Positions 16,554 through 26,895 of a DNA stretch of 64,000 nt are shown piece after piece. Origin of the DNA: Nocardioides sp. Root1257. Lineage in GTDB: Bacteria > Actinomycetota > Actinomycetes > Propionibacteriales > Nocardioidaceae. Within the stretch, counting starts at the first letter, position 1. Each line of letters begins with the position of its first letter. The notes under the pieces were generated by a model. It was not told the DNA's origin. It saw nothing but the letters and a program-made list of their open reading frames with translations, and searched no databases. The stretch is taken from positions 335,613 to 399,612 of the forward strand of contig NZ_LMDV01000009.1 of the NCBI RefSeq assembly GCF_001425175.1, read 5' to 3'. A program made the translations under genes and the position numbers.

Positions 16554-17479
16554 CGTTCCCGCTCCTGTCGGAAGACCACGCGCAGGTAGAGCGTGATGAA
16601 GACCGACGAGATCACCATCATGATCACCGCCAGTGCCGAGCCGAAGCCGTAGCGGCTGGCCTCGCCCACGACGTTCTGCGCCACCAGGGCGCCGATCAGC
16701 TCGAGGCCGTTGGTGCCCCGGTTGATGACCCACACCAGGTCGAAGGCGCGGATCGACTCGATCACCACGATGACGACCACGATCATGTTGATCGGGCGCA
16801 TCACCGGGAAGACCACCTGGAAGAACGTCTTGGTCTCGCTCGCCCCGTCGACCGCGGCGGCCTCCCGCAGCGACGCGTCGACGCCCTTCAGACCGGCGAG
16901 GTAGATCAGCATGATGTAGCCGGTGTGCCGCCAGGCGGTGGCGACCAGCGCGGCCCAGAGGTTGACCGACGGGTCGCCGTACCAGTCGATGTCGGTACCG
17001 AGCACCTGGTTGATGAGGCCCTGGTCGCGGGAGTACATCAGCTGCCAGATGAAGCCGGTCAGGGCCAGCGACAGCACGACGGGCAGGTAGAACGCGGTCT
17101 GGTAGAAGCGGCTGAAGCGCATGTTGCGGTCGAGCACGACCGCCAGGAACATGCCCAGCAGCGTCGGGCCCAGGAAGAGGAAGCCGAGCCAGATCAGGTT
17201 GTGCTTCACGGCCGGCCAGAACGGCGGGTAGATGGTCGCGATGTCCTGGTAGTTCTGGGTGCCGATCCACTGGATGGTGTCGACGTCGCCGATGCCGTTC
17301 CAGGAGCCGAACGACAGGATCACCGACAGGACGGCGGGGAACCACACCAGGGACAGCACGAAGAACGACGGCACCGCCACCATCGCGATGACGACGGCGC
17401 GGTCCCGCCAGGGCAGCCGCCGTGACGGTCGGCGGCCGGCCCTGGCGGGCGGGACGAGGTCCGGGTCAGTCGAGGTCAT
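16550..17479 (-). CDS. Carbohydrate ABC transporter permease, MalF type
   Basis: 309 residues with an Arg-rich cytoplasmic N-terminus, six predicted helices, and the coupling loop LREAAAVDGASETKTFFQVV followed by FPVMRP. It is the first membrane subunit of the CUT1 sugar importer. Its ATG overlaps the stop of the binding-protein gene by one base (TGATG), and its own stop overlaps the MalG-type start, which fixes the stoichiometric order binding protein, MalF, MalG. The neighbouring alpha- and beta-galactosidases suggest an oligo-galactoside such as raffinose, melibiose or lactose as substrate. Confidence 0.92.
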   Translation of the reverse strand: MTSTDPDLVPPARAGRRPSRRLPWRDRAVVIAMVAVPSFFVLSLVWFPAVLSVILSFGSWNGIGDVDTIQWIGTQNYQDIATIYPPFWPAVKHNLIWLGFLFLGPTLLGMFLAVVLDRNMRFSRFYQTAFYLPVVLSLALTGFIWQLMYSRDQGLINQVLGTDIDWYGDPSVNLWAALVATAWRHTGYIMLIYLAGLKGVDASLREAAAVDGASETKTFFQVVFPVMRPINMIVVVIVVIESIRAFDLVWVINRGTNGLELIGALVAQNVVGEASRYGFGSALAVIMMVISSVFITLYLRVVFRQERER

Positions 17480-18816
17480 CAGCCACCGAAGATCGAGACC
17501 TTCTGCTGCTGGATGCTCTTCGTGACGCCGTCGATGTCGTCGGGGTCCTGGAGGAACTTCTGCAGCGACGGGATCATCACGGTCGACGCGAAGTCCGAGC
17601 GGGTGTCACGGTCGAGGAACTGCGCGATGTCGGTCGCCTGGCCGACGACCTCGGCCGACTTCTGCTGCAGCGCCGAGTAGACGCTCGTGTCGGCACCGGA
17701 GTTCGCGGCGATCAGCGGGGTGTTGCCCTTGTTGGCCGCGTCGGCCGCCTCGGCGGTGCCGAGCCACTTCATCATGTCGATCGCACCGGCCTGGTTCTTG
17801 CCGCCGGCGGCCACGCAGAAGCCGTCGATCGGGGCGTCGAGCGCGGTCGCGCCGATCGACGAGTCGAGCTCCGGGAAGGTGAAGAAGTCGAGGTCGTCCT
17901 CCTGGTCCGGGATCCCGTCGACGACGAAGGTGCCGAGCAGGTACATGCCGCACTCCCCCTTGCCCATCGACGTCGCGGCCTCCTGCCAGGTCCGGCCCAG
18001 CGGGTCCTTCTGGTGGTACGGCAGCAGACCCTTCCACGTGTCGAAGACCTGCTTGACCTCGGAGGAGTCCCAGTCCTTCTCGCCGGCCATCAGGTCCATG
18101 TGGAAGTCGAACCCGTTGATCCGCATGTTCAGGATGTCGAAGGTGCCCATCGCCGGCCAGCCGTCCTTGTCGGCGAAGGCGAACGGCGTGATCCCGTCCT
18201 TCTGCATCTTCTGCATCAGCGACATGAACTCGTCGTTGGTCGTGGGCGGCTCGTAGCCCTTCTTCTCGAAGGTCGACTTCAGGTAGAAGACCGCCCACGG
18301 GTAGTAGCCGACCGGCACGAAGTACTGCTTGCCGTCGCTGGCCGTCGCCGCCTGCTTGAAGCTGTCGCCCTGCCCGTCGATCGGCCAGACCTCGCTGACG
18401 TCGGAGATCAGGCCGGACTCGGCGAGCTGGTTCATCCGGTAGCCGGCGAACCACGTGAAGACGTCGTCCGGGCTGCCCTGGAGGTAGTTGTTGAGGTTCT
18501 CCTGGAACGTGTTGTGGTCCACGGCGTTCAGGTCGACGGTCGCGCCGGACTTCTTCGCGTAGGCATCAGCCAGCGACTTGAGCCGGTCGTACGCCGGACC
18601 CGAGCCCTTGGCCTCGTTGATCCCGAACTTCACGGTGCTGCCCGCACCGGTGCCGCCCCCGCTGTCCGAGCCGCCGCAGGCGGTCAGCAGGGTGGGCGAG
18701 GCGAGCAGCCCTGCGCCGAGCAGGGAGCCCTGGAGGAAACGCCGCCGCGAGGCGGCCATGGTGGCGACCGCGGACGGCGGGATCGGCTGCCCGAGCGGTG
18801 AGCGGCGTGGCGACAT
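17479..18816 (-). CDS. Extracellular sugar-binding lipoprotein of the ABC importer
   Basis: 445-residue CUT1-family solute-binding protein. The N-terminal region is a Tat-type lipoprotein signal: RRRFLQG at about residues 24-30, a hydrophobic stretch, then the lipobox LLTAC with the acylated Cys near residue 47 and a Gly/Ser linker. Mature features include the VDHNTFQENLNNYLQGSPDD segment and the WPAMGTFDILNMRINGFDFH ligand-cleft region typical of MalE/UgpB-like proteins. It starts at ATG 18816 behind GAGAGG. First gene of the importer operon and divergent from the GH42 gene. Confidence 0.92.
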   Translation of the reverse strand: MSPRRSPLGQPIPPSAVATMAASRRRFLQGSLLGAGLLASPTLLTACGGSDSGGGTGAGSTVKFGINEAKGSGPAYDRLKSLADAYAKKSGATVDLNAVDHNTFQENLNNYLQGSPDDVFTWFAGYRMNQLAESGLISDVSEVWPIDGQGDSFKQAATASDGKQYFVPVGYYPWAVFYLKSTFEKKGYEPPTTNDEFMSLMQKMQKDGITPFAFADKDGWPAMGTFDILNMRINGFDFHMDLMAGEKDWDSSEVKQVFDTWKGLLPYHQKDPLGRTWQEAATSMGKGECGMYLLGTFVVDGIPDQEDDLDFFTFPELDSSIGATALDAPIDGFCVAAGGKNQAGAIDMMKWLGTAEAADAANKGNTPLIAANSGADTSVYSALQQKSAEVVGQATDIAQFLDRDTRSDFASTVMIPSLQKFLQDPDDIDGVTKSIQQQKVSIFGG

Positions 18817-18915
18817 GATGGCGACCTCTCATTTGACAACACTTTCTTATAATGGGACGAATAGTCGGCGTGACTACCGTCACATGTCAACCCCCGAGCG
18901 GAGAGGCGGTCCCCG
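18817..18915. promoter_or_regulatory. Divergent control region of the galactoside importer and galactosidases
   Basis: A 99-bp region with an unusually AT-rich core (18831-18860). It includes TTGACA at 18833-18838 and TATAAT at 18848-18853, but the 9-bp spacing is too short for these to form one promoter. A perfect hairpin, GTGAC-TACC-GTCAC, lies at 18870-18883, and TGTCAA at 18885-18890 mirrors the TTGACA. The ROK regulator probably binds here; I cannot assign which repeat. Confidence 0.5.
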
Positions 18916-20877
18916 ATGTCGATCTCGTTCGGCGGCGACTACAACCCCGAGCAGTGGCCGGAGGAGCTCCAGGCGGAGGACGTCCGGCTCATGAATGAGG
19001 CCGGGGTCGACCTGGCGACCGTCGGCGTCTTCTCCTGGGCACTGCTCGAGCCCGAGCCCGGCGCGTACGACTTCGCCTGGCTCGACCGGGTCCTCGACCG
19101 GCTCGGCGCGGCGGGCGTCGGGGTCGACCTCGCCACCGCCACCGCGTCGCCGCCGCCGTGGCTGGCCCACCGCCACCCCGAGGTGCTGCCCGTGACGGCC
19201 GACGGCACCACGCTCTGGCCAGGAGGCCGGCAGGCGTTCTGCCCGAGCTCGCCGGTCTACCGCGAGCACGCGCTCCGCCTCTGCCGCGCCATGGCCGAGA
19301 GGTACGCCGGGCACCCGGCCCTGCGGCTGTGGCACGTCGGCAACGAGCTCGGCTGCCACAACGCGCTCTGCTACTGCGACATGAGCGCCGCCGCGTTCCG
19401 CACCTGGCTCGCCGCGAGGTACGGCGACGTCACCGAGCTCAACCGCGCCTGGGGCACCGCGTTCTGGTCGCAGCGCTACGGATCCTTCGACGAGGTGCAG
19501 CCCCCGCGCACCGTCACCGCGACCGCCAACCCCACGCAACAGCTGGACTTCCGCCGCTTCTCCTCCGACGAGCACCTGGCCAACTTCGTCGCCGAGCGCG
19601 ACGTGCTCCACGAGGTGTCGCCCGGCGTGCCGGTCACCACGAACTTCATGGTCACCAGCCACATCAAGGAGCTCGACTACCACCGGTGGGCGGCCGAGAT
19701 GGACCTGATCTCCAACGACTTCTACGTGACGGCGGCCGACCCCGAGGGCTACCGGGAGCTCGCGTTCTGCGCCGACCAGACCCGCGGCCTCGCCGGCGGC
19801 GGACCGTGGCTGCTCATGGAGCAGTCGACCAGCGCGGTGAACTGGCAGCCGCGCAACGTCGCCAAGCAGCCGGGCGAGCTGCTGCGCAACAGCGTGCAGC
19901 ACGTCGCTCGCGGCGCCGACGGCATCCTCTTCTTCCAGTGGCGGGCCTCGCAGGCGGGCTCGGAGAAGTTCCACTCCGCGCTGGTGCCGCACGCCGGCAC
20001 CGACACCCGCGTGTGGCGGGAGGTCGTCGAGCTGAGCCGGACCCTGGACCGCCTCGACGAGGTCGTCGGCTCCCGCACGGTGAACGACGTCGCCCTCCTG
20101 GTGGACTACCAGGCCTGGTGGGCCTGCGAGCTCGACTCGCACCCGAGCGTCGACGTCACCTACCTCGACCGTCCGCACGCCGTGCACGCCGCACTGACGG
20201 ACCTCGGGATCGGTGTCGACGTCGTGCATCCCGACACCGACCTGAGCGGCTACCGGCTGGTGGTGGTCCCGACGCTCTACACGGTCACCGACGCCGCCGC
20301 CGCGGCGATCGACGCCGCCGTCCGCGCCGGTGCGACCGCGCTGGTCACGTACTTCAGCGGCATCACCGACGAGCACGACCACGTCCGTCTCGGCGGCTAC
20401 CCCGGTGCCTTCCGCGACCTCCTCGGCATCCGCGTCGAGGAGTTCTACCCGCTGCGGTCGGGGGAGCGGATCAGCCTCAGTGACGGGTCCGGCGCCGACG
20501 TCTGGACCGAGCTGCTCCACCTCGACGGCGCGACCGCGGAGGCGACGTACGCCGACGGGCCGCTGCCCGGCGTCCCCGCGATCACCCGGCACGAGCACGG
20601 CGAGGGCGTCGCCTGGTACGCCGCCACCCGGCTCGACCAGCACTCCCTGGACGCCCTGGTGCGACGGGTCGCGACCGAGGCCGGGGTCCGCCCGATCGCG
20701 CCCGGCCGGGCCGGTGTCGAGATCACCGAGCGCACCGACGGCCAGCGCCGATGGACCTTCGTCGTCAACCACACCGACACCGACGCGGAGGTCGACGTCG
20801 CCGGTCACGACCTGGTGCGGGACGCGGCGCACGACGGCCGGGTGCCGCCCGGCGGCGTCGCGGTGATCCGTCGATGA
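18916..20877 (+). CDS. GH42 beta-galactosidase
   Basis: Cytoplasmic hydrolase of beta-galactosides, 653 residues. The N-terminus (GGDYNPEQWPEE) is diagnostic for family 42. The acid/base Glu is in LWHVGNELGCHN, followed by the zinc-binding Cys cluster CHNALCYCDMS. The nucleophile Glu is in LLMEQSTSAVNW. The GH42 trimerisation domain (about 395-600) and a C-terminal beta domain complete the usual three-domain layout. It has no signal peptide, so it acts on sugar already imported by the divergent ABC system. Start at ATG 18916 after GGAGAGG. Its stop overlaps the GH36 start as ATGA. Confidence 0.93.
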   Translation: MSISFGGDYNPEQWPEELQAEDVRLMNEAGVDLATVGVFSWALLEPEPGAYDFAWLDRVLDRLGAAGVGVDLATATASPPPWLAHRHPEVLPVTADGTTLWPGGRQAFCPSSPVYREHALRLCRAMAERYAGHPALRLWHVGNELGCHNALCYCDMSAAAFRTWLAARYGDVTELNRAWGTAFWSQRYGSFDEVQPPRTVTATANPTQQLDFRRFSSDEHLANFVAERDVLHEVSPGVPVTTNFMVTSHIKELDYHRWAAEMDLISNDFYVTAADPEGYRELAFCADQTRGLAGGGPWLLMEQSTSAVNWQPRNVAKQPGELLRNSVQHVARGADGILFFQWRASQAGSEKFHSALVPHAGTDTRVWREVVELSRTLDRLDEVVGSRTVNDVALLVDYQAWWACELDSHPSVDVTYLDRPHAVHAALTDLGIGVDVVHPDTDLSGYRLVVVPTLYTVTDAAAAAIDAAVRAGATALVTYFSGITDEHDHVRLGGYPGAFRDLLGIRVEEFYPLRSGERISLSDGSGADVWTELLHLDGATAEATYADGPLPGVPAITRHEHGEGVAWYAATRLDQHSLDALVRRVATEAGVRPIAPGRAGVEITERTDGQRRWTFVVNHTDTDAEVDVAGHDLVRDAAHDGRVPPGGVAVIRR

Positions 20878-22988
20878 GCGAGCTGGTCCACCTGCGCCGC
20901 GGCGGCACCAGCCTGGTGCTGCGCCTCGACGACGACCGGCTCCCGGCCGTGCTGCACTGGGGTCCCGACCTCGGCGAGGGCGACCTCCGCGACCTGGGCG
21001 ACGCCGTCGCGACGCCGTACGTCGACTCCGTCGTGATGATGCCCCCGTCGGTCGCGGTGCTCCCCCAGCACGCGGCCGGCTGGCTCGGCCGACCGGGCCT
21101 GCTCGGCAGTCGCGACGGCCGCGCCTGGTCGACGGCCTTCACGACCGTCGAGCACACCGTCACCGACGGAGCCGTCACCAGCGTCGGCCACGACCCGGAG
21201 AGCGCGCTCGACGTCAGCGTCGACCTGGAGCTCACCGTCGACGGGCTGGTGCGCGTCCGGGCGGGCGTGCGCAACCTCGCCGGCCCGGCGTACGTCGTCG
21301 ACCGGCTCGAGCCCGCGCTGCCGGTCCCCGACGAGGCCGGCGAGCTGCTCGACCTCACCGGGCGCCACAACCACGAGCGGGTCCCGCAGCGACGGCCGTT
21401 CGACGTCGGCCACTGGGTGCGCGAGGCGTGGGGCGGACGTCCCGGCCACGACTCGGCCACGGTGATGTGTGCGGGCCGGCCCGGCTTCGGGTTCCGGTCC
21501 GGACGCGTCTGGGGCGTGCACCTCGCGCACAGCGGCAACCAGTCGCTCAGCGCGGAGCGCTCGTTCACCGGCTGGCGGCTGCTGCGCGGCGGCGAGCTGC
21601 TGCTGCCCGGCGAGGTCCGGCTGGAGGCGGGCGAGGAGTACTGGTCACCGTGGCTGCTCGGCTCCTGGGGCGAAGGTCTCGACGACCTGTCGCGGCGCGT
21701 GCACCGCTACCTGCGCCGACGTCCGCAGCACCCGCGCTCACCGCGCAAGGCGCTGCTCAACACCTGGGAGGCCGTGCACTTCGACCACGACCACGACAAG
21801 CTGCTCGCGCTCGCCGAGCAGGCGGCCGCCGTCGGCATCGAGCGGTTCGTGCTCGACGACGGCTGGTTCCACGCGCGCACCGCCGACCGCGCCGGGCTCG
21901 GCGACTGGTACGTCGACCGGGCCCGCTGGCCCGACGGGCTGCACCCGCTGGTGGACCGCGTGCACGAGCTCGGCATGGACTTCGGCCTCTGGGTCGAGCC
22001 CGAGATGGTCAACCTCGACTCCGAGCTCGCTCGCGCCCACCCGGACTGGCTGCTGCAGACCGAGCACGGCCCCGGGCCCGACTCGCGGCAGCAGCAGGTG
22101 CTCGACCTCGGCCACCCCGAGGTCCACGACCGCCTCCTCTGGCAGCTCTCCGCCCTCGTCACCGAGTACCGGATCGCCTTCCTCAAGTGGGACCACAACC
22201 GGCCCCTGGTCGACGCCGGGCACACGGTGACCGGACGCGCCGGCGTCCATGCGCAGACCGCGGCGGTCTACCGGCTGATGGACGAGCTGAGGCTTCGACA
22301 CCCGGGCCTGGAGATCGAGTCCTGCAGCGCCGGTGGCGCGCGGCTCGACCTCGGCGTCCTCGACCGCGCCGACCGGGTCTGGGTGTCGGACTGCATCGAC
22401 GCGCACGAGCGGCACCGGATGGTCCGCTGGACGGGGGTCCTGCTGCCGCCGGAGGTGATGGGCACGCACGTCGGCGCCGCCGTCGACCTCACGACGGCGA
22501 GGGGGCACACGCTCGACTTCCGTGCCGCCACGGCGATCTGGGGACACTTCGGCGTCGAGTGGGACCTGACGACGGTCTCACCCGAGGAGCTGGCGCGCCT
22601 CGGCGTGTGGGTCGCGTTCTACCGCGAGGTCCGCGACCTGCTGCACCACGGCGACGTGGTCCGCGCCGACCTCGCCAACCCGGCCCTCCAGCTCGACGGC
22701 GTCGTGGCCGAGGACCGTCGCGACGCGCTCTTCCGGCTCTCCGCCCTCGACCACAGCGCGACCCGGCCTCCGGGTCGGGTCCCGTTGCCCGGGCTCGACC
22801 CGGACACGACGTACACCGTCCGCGCGCAGGCGCCCGGCGACGTCGCGGTCAACGGCCGGACCACCGGCCAGGTGGGCTGGGCCGGCGACGGGGTGCGGCT
22901 GACCGGTCGCGTCCTCGGCACCGTGGGGATCCAGGCGCCGCTGCTGCACGTCGACGAGTCGGTGCTGATCAGGACGACGGCGACCTGA
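20874..22988 (+). CDS. GH36 alpha-galactosidase
   Basis: Releases terminal alpha-galactose from melibiose and raffinose-type sugars. 704 residues with an N-terminal beta-supersandwich and a catalytic barrel starting near residue 300. FVLDDGWFHAR, the nucleophile Asp in FLKWDHNRP, ESCSAGGARLD, and the acid/base Asp in VWVSDCIDAHER are all present. The last 20 bp overlap the convergent TetR gene. Together with GH42 and the importer it forms a unit for mixed alpha/beta-galactosides. No galactokinase or other Leloir gene is in the window. Confidence 0.93.
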   Translation: MSELVHLRRGGTSLVLRLDDDRLPAVLHWGPDLGEGDLRDLGDAVATPYVDSVVMMPPSVAVLPQHAAGWLGRPGLLGSRDGRAWSTAFTTVEHTVTDGAVTSVGHDPESALDVSVDLELTVDGLVRVRAGVRNLAGPAYVVDRLEPALPVPDEAGELLDLTGRHNHERVPQRRPFDVGHWVREAWGGRPGHDSATVMCAGRPGFGFRSGRVWGVHLAHSGNQSLSAERSFTGWRLLRGGELLLPGEVRLEAGEEYWSPWLLGSWGEGLDDLSRRVHRYLRRRPQHPRSPRKALLNTWEAVHFDHDHDKLLALAEQAAAVGIERFVLDDGWFHARTADRAGLGDWYVDRARWPDGLHPLVDRVHELGMDFGLWVEPEMVNLDSELARAHPDWLLQTEHGPGPDSRQQQVLDLGHPEVHDRLLWQLSALVTEYRIAFLKWDHNRPLVDAGHTVTGRAGVHAQTAAVYRLMDELRLRHPGLEIESCSAGGARLDLGVLDRADRVWVSDCIDAHERHRMVRWTGVLLPPEVMGTHVGAAVDLTTARGHTLDFRAATAIWGHFGVEWDLTTVSPEELARLGVWVAFYREVRDLLHHGDVVRADLANPALQLDGVVAEDRRDALFRLSALDHSATRPPGRVPLPGLDPDTTYTVRAQAPGDVAVNGRTTGQVGWAGDGVRLTGRVLGTVGIQAPLLHVDESVLIRTTAT

Positions 22989-23547
22989 GCGCCCGGCCGG
23001 CCAGCCAGGCGATGCCGTCGGCGGTCTCGGCGGGCCGGCCGGTGGGCTGCATGACGTGGCTGAGCACCACCCGCACGACCACGTCGATGGCGACGTCGAG
23101 GTGGGCGCCGTCCAGCCCGATGTCGTAGGGCGTCACCCGCTCGGTCACCACCTGCTTGGCCACCTCGAGCAGCGAGTGGGAGTGCGTCGTCAGCAACGGC
23201 AGCAGCTCGGTGTCCGCGCCGTGCGTGGCCGACACCACCGCGTGCAGCAGCTTGTTGTCCTGGGCCAGCTCGAGGACGCCGTACGTCGCGGCGCGGATCG
23301 CGTCCACCAGGTCGTCGGGGTGGGAGTCGAAGGCCGCGGACACGACGTCGAGGAAGCGAGCGAGCTCGCGCAGGATGACGGCCTCGGCGAGACCCTCCTT
23401 CGAGCCGACCTCGTTGTAGACGGTCTGCCGGCTCACGCCGACCCGCTCGGCGAGGGAGCCCATCGTGACGCCCGACCAGCCGGACTCGGTGGTCATCGCG
23501 ACCGCGGCCTCGACGATGCGTTCGCGGGTGCTCACGAGACTGATCAT
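22969..23547 (-). CDS. TetR-family regulator of the alkane hydroxylase (AlkX-like)
   Basis: 192 residues. The N-terminal helix-turn-helix (WSGVTMGSLAERVGVSRQTV, about 22-41) is followed by a helical ligand domain ending in HVMQPTGRPAETADGIAWLA. It starts at ATG 23547, overlapping the alkB stop as ATGA, so it is co-transcribed with alkB. A TetR gene directly after alkB-rubredoxin is a recurring arrangement in actinobacteria, where such regulators repress alkB and respond to fatty acids. The palindrome at 25013-25041 is its probable operator. Confidence 0.87.
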   Translation of the reverse strand: MISLVSTRERIVEAAVAMTTESGWSGVTMGSLAERVGVSRQTVYNEVGSKEGLAEAVILRELARFLDVVSAAFDSHPDDLVDAIRAATYGVLELAQDNKLLHAVVSATHGADTELLPLLTTHSHSLLEVAKQVVTERVTPYDIGLDGAHLDVAIDVVVRVVLSHVMQPTGRPAETADGIAWLAGRALRSPSS

Positions 23548-24992
23548 GTCAGTGGGGCGACGGCCTCGGTCAGCGGCACGAAGTCGACCTTCTCGCGCAC
23601 CCCGCAGTCGGGGCAGCACCACGAGTCGGGCACGTCCGCCCACGCCGTACCGGCCGCGAAGCCCTCGTGCTCGTCGCCCTGCTCGACCCGGTAGGTGTAC
23701 CCGCACCCGGGACACCGAGCGGCCAGCACCTCGTCCGCCGCGCCGGTGGTCGAGCCTGTCGAGACCCCCGCAGCCGACGTGGCCTCCTCCGCGACCGGCG
23801 GCGGGTACTTCGCCAGGATCCGGTCCCGCTTGCGCGGCGACAGGTTCGCCTTCGAGAGGTCGCCGTCGAAGTGCGCGAGGACCCGCGGGTCCATCACCCG
23901 GCGCCAGACGACGGGCACGATCGCGAGCACGATCATCCCGGCGTACCCGGTCGGCAGCACCGGCGACTCCTCGAAGTCGCGCAGCGACTGGTAGCGCCGG
24001 GTCGGGTTGGCGTGGTGGTCGCTGTGCCGCTGCAGGTGGTAGAGCAGCACGTTGGTGGCGATGTTGTTGGAGTTCCACGAGTGCGTGGGGTCGACCCGCT
24101 CGTAGCGCTGCCGCTCGCCGACGCCGACCTTCTGGCGCAGCATCCCGTAGTGCTCCATGTAGTTGACGACCTCGAGCAGTGAGAAGCCGACGACCGCCTG
24201 GATGAGGAGGTACGGCAGGATCCCGACGCCGAGCCAGGCGATCAGCGCGCCCCAGAGGACCAGGGACATCAGCCAGGCGTTGAGCACGTCGTTGCCGATC
24301 CGGAACGGGTGCTGCTTCTTGCGGGCGTAGCGGCGCTGCTCGATGCGCCAGGCCGACCGCAGCGAGCCGAGGACGGTGCGCGGCCAGAACTGGTAGAAAT
24401 TCTCGCCGAACCGCGAGCTCGCCGGGTCCTCGGGGGTCGCGACCCGGACGTGGTGGCCGCGGTTGTGCTCGATGTAGAAGTGGCCGTAGAAGCTCTGCGC
24501 CAGCGCGATCTTGGAGAGCCAGCGCTCGTTCTCCTCGCGCTTGTGGCCGAGCTCGTGCGCGGTGTTGATGCCGATGCCGCCGATGCACCCGATGGATACC
24601 GCGAGCCCGATCTTCGAGAACGTCGACAGCTCCTCGCCGCCGAAGCCTCCCCGAGCGATCAGGTACATCGCGCCGACGAAGCCGACGTACTGGATCGGCA
24701 GGAAGAGGTAGGTGATCCACCGGTAGTAGCGGTCCTGCTCGAGCGCCTCGATCACGTCGTCGGGCGGGTTGGAGCGGTCCAGCCCGGCGACCAGGTCGAT
24801 GGCCGGCACGACGACCAGGATCACGACCGGGCCGATCCAGAACCAGATCCCCCAGCCGGTCAGCGCCCACAGGCCGTAGCCGATGAAGGCGAGCGACGGC
24901 ACGACGAGACCGATCAGCCAGAGGTAGCGCTTCTTGTCCTTCCAACCGGCGGTCGAGCCGGCCGAGACGGTGCTGTTCGCGATGGCGGACAT
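23544..24992 (-). CDS. alkB: Alkane 1-monooxygenase fused to rubredoxin
   Basis: Integral-membrane non-haem di-iron hydroxylase for terminal oxidation of n-alkanes, 482 residues. Six hydrophobic helices surround the conserved His boxes HELGHKREE, EHNRGHH and LQRHSDHH, plus NYMEHYG. After a linker of about 25 residues, the C-terminus is a complete rubredoxin with CPGCGY and CCPDCG, so the electron donor is built into the enzyme. Such fusions are known from Dietzia, Prauserella and Nocardioides. Start at ATG 24992 with AGGAGG eight bases upstream. No rubredoxin reductase gene is nearby. Confidence 0.95.
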   Translation of the reverse strand: MSAIANSTVSAGSTAGWKDKKRYLWLIGLVVPSLAFIGYGLWALTGWGIWFWIGPVVILVVVPAIDLVAGLDRSNPPDDVIEALEQDRYYRWITYLFLPIQYVGFVGAMYLIARGGFGGEELSTFSKIGLAVSIGCIGGIGINTAHELGHKREENERWLSKIALAQSFYGHFYIEHNRGHHVRVATPEDPASSRFGENFYQFWPRTVLGSLRSAWRIEQRRYARKKQHPFRIGNDVLNAWLMSLVLWGALIAWLGVGILPYLLIQAVVGFSLLEVVNYMEHYGMLRQKVGVGERQRYERVDPTHSWNSNNIATNVLLYHLQRHSDHHANPTRRYQSLRDFEESPVLPTGYAGMIVLAIVPVVWRRVMDPRVLAHFDGDLSKANLSPRKRDRILAKYPPPVAEEATSAAGVSTGSTTGAADEVLAARCPGCGYTYRVEQGDEHEGFAAGTAWADVPDSWCCPDCGVREKVDFVPLTEAVAPLT

Positions 24993-25012
24993 CCGAGGTG
25001 CCTCCTGTCGGT

Positions 25013-25041
25013 GGTTGACAACACCGTACGGAATGTCAACC
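25013..25041. promoter_or_regulatory. Palindromic operator upstream of alkB
   Basis: GGTTGACA (25013-25020) and TGTCAACC (25034-25041) are exact inverted repeats with a 13-bp spacer containing CCGTACGG. The right arm reads as TTGACA on the alkB strand and could double as a -35 element. A short CTTGACAAG palindrome follows at 25044-25052. Likely TetR target. Confidence 0.65.
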
Positions 25042-25081
25042 TGCTTGACAAGAGGGGCTCCGATGTAAACCGCAGCGTCGG

Positions 25082-25839
25082 TCAGGCGTTCTCCTTGCGG
25101 AAGGTCGCGGTGCCCCACCAGGTGCCGAGGGCGGCGAGGACGACGGCCCACACCGTGCCCCACAGCACGGACGACGTGCCGAAGCTGCCGGCGAACGAGT
25201 CGCGCACGGCGTCGACGATCCACTTGAACGGCATGAAGTCACTGAGGCTCTGCAGCCACTCGGGCCCGAGCGTCATCGGCAGCAGGATCCCGCTGAGCAG
25301 CAGGATCGGCATCATCACGATGTTGATGATCGGGGCCATCACGTCCTCGCTCTTGGTGGTCAGCGCGAGCGCGTTGGACGCCGCGGCACAGGCGCCGCCG
25401 ACGACGAGGGTGATGACGATGCCGAGCGCGATCCCGGCCGCGTCGCCGCGCATCCCCATCGCGTAGCCGAGCGCGACCAGGATCAGCGCCTGCACGAGGA
25501 GCTGGATGACGTCGCGCATCAGGCGACCCACGAGCAGCGCCGACCGGCTCGCCGGGGTGACCCGCTCGGCCTCGATGACGCCCTCGCGCCACTCGCCGAT
25601 CAGCCCGAAGCCGGCGAAGAAGGCCCCGAACATGCCGAGCTGCACCAGCAGGCCGGGCACCAGGAACGTGTAGGCGTTGTCGCTGCCCGTGTCGAACGAC
25701 GACACCAGGGGCTTGAGCAGCGGCCCGAAGAGCACCAGGTAGAGCACCGGCTGCATGATCCCGATCAGCACCCAGGCGGGGTTGCGCAGGTTCATCCGGA
25801 TCTGGCGCCGGAAGACGACGTTGCTCTCGCGCACGAACG

Positions 25840-25843
<4 letters not shown>
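25082..25843 (-). CDS. ABC-2 exporter permease, DrrB type
   Basis: 253 residues with six predicted helices, beginning MTFVRESNVVFRRQIRMNLR, the usual N-terminus of daunorubicin-resistance-type permeases. The ABC-2 signature region, LLLSGILLPMTLGPEWLQSL, lies near residue 180. It overlaps the ATPase gene by ATGA. It is probably an exporter of a drug, lipid or polyketide; no biosynthetic genes are adjacent, so the cargo cannot be named. Confidence 0.87.
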
Positions 25844-26826
<983 letters not shown>

Positions 26827-26852
26827 CTGCTCTCCCCAAGTCTCGTGGCAGG

Positions 26853-26888
26853 TGTTCAAGTTTGAACAGAAGTGTTCAACATTGACTA
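26853..26888. promoter_or_regulatory. Tandem TGTTCAA operators upstream of the ABC exporter
   Basis: A perfect palindrome, TGTTCAA-GT-TTGAACA, lies at 26853-26868. A second copy, TGTTCAA-CA-TTGACTA (imperfect), lies at 26873-26888, exactly 20 bp on. It lies between the exporter start and the 3' end of the next gene. No adjacent regulator gene is an obvious partner; the PadR gene at 28.4 kb is the nearest candidate. Confidence 0.65.
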
Positions 26889-26895
26889 GGCGGCG

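Noticed and set aside
15699..17345. One 548-codon frame read as a fused MalF-MalG protein
   Set aside because: Only its C-terminal part (from 16553) encodes MalG. The rest is an out-of-frame shadow of the MalF gene, which has its own start and an ATGA overlap.
18833..18853. Sigma-70 promoter from TTGACA and TATAAT
   Set aside because: The two hexamers are 9 bp apart, too close for one promoter, and no suitable partner is at 16-18 bp.
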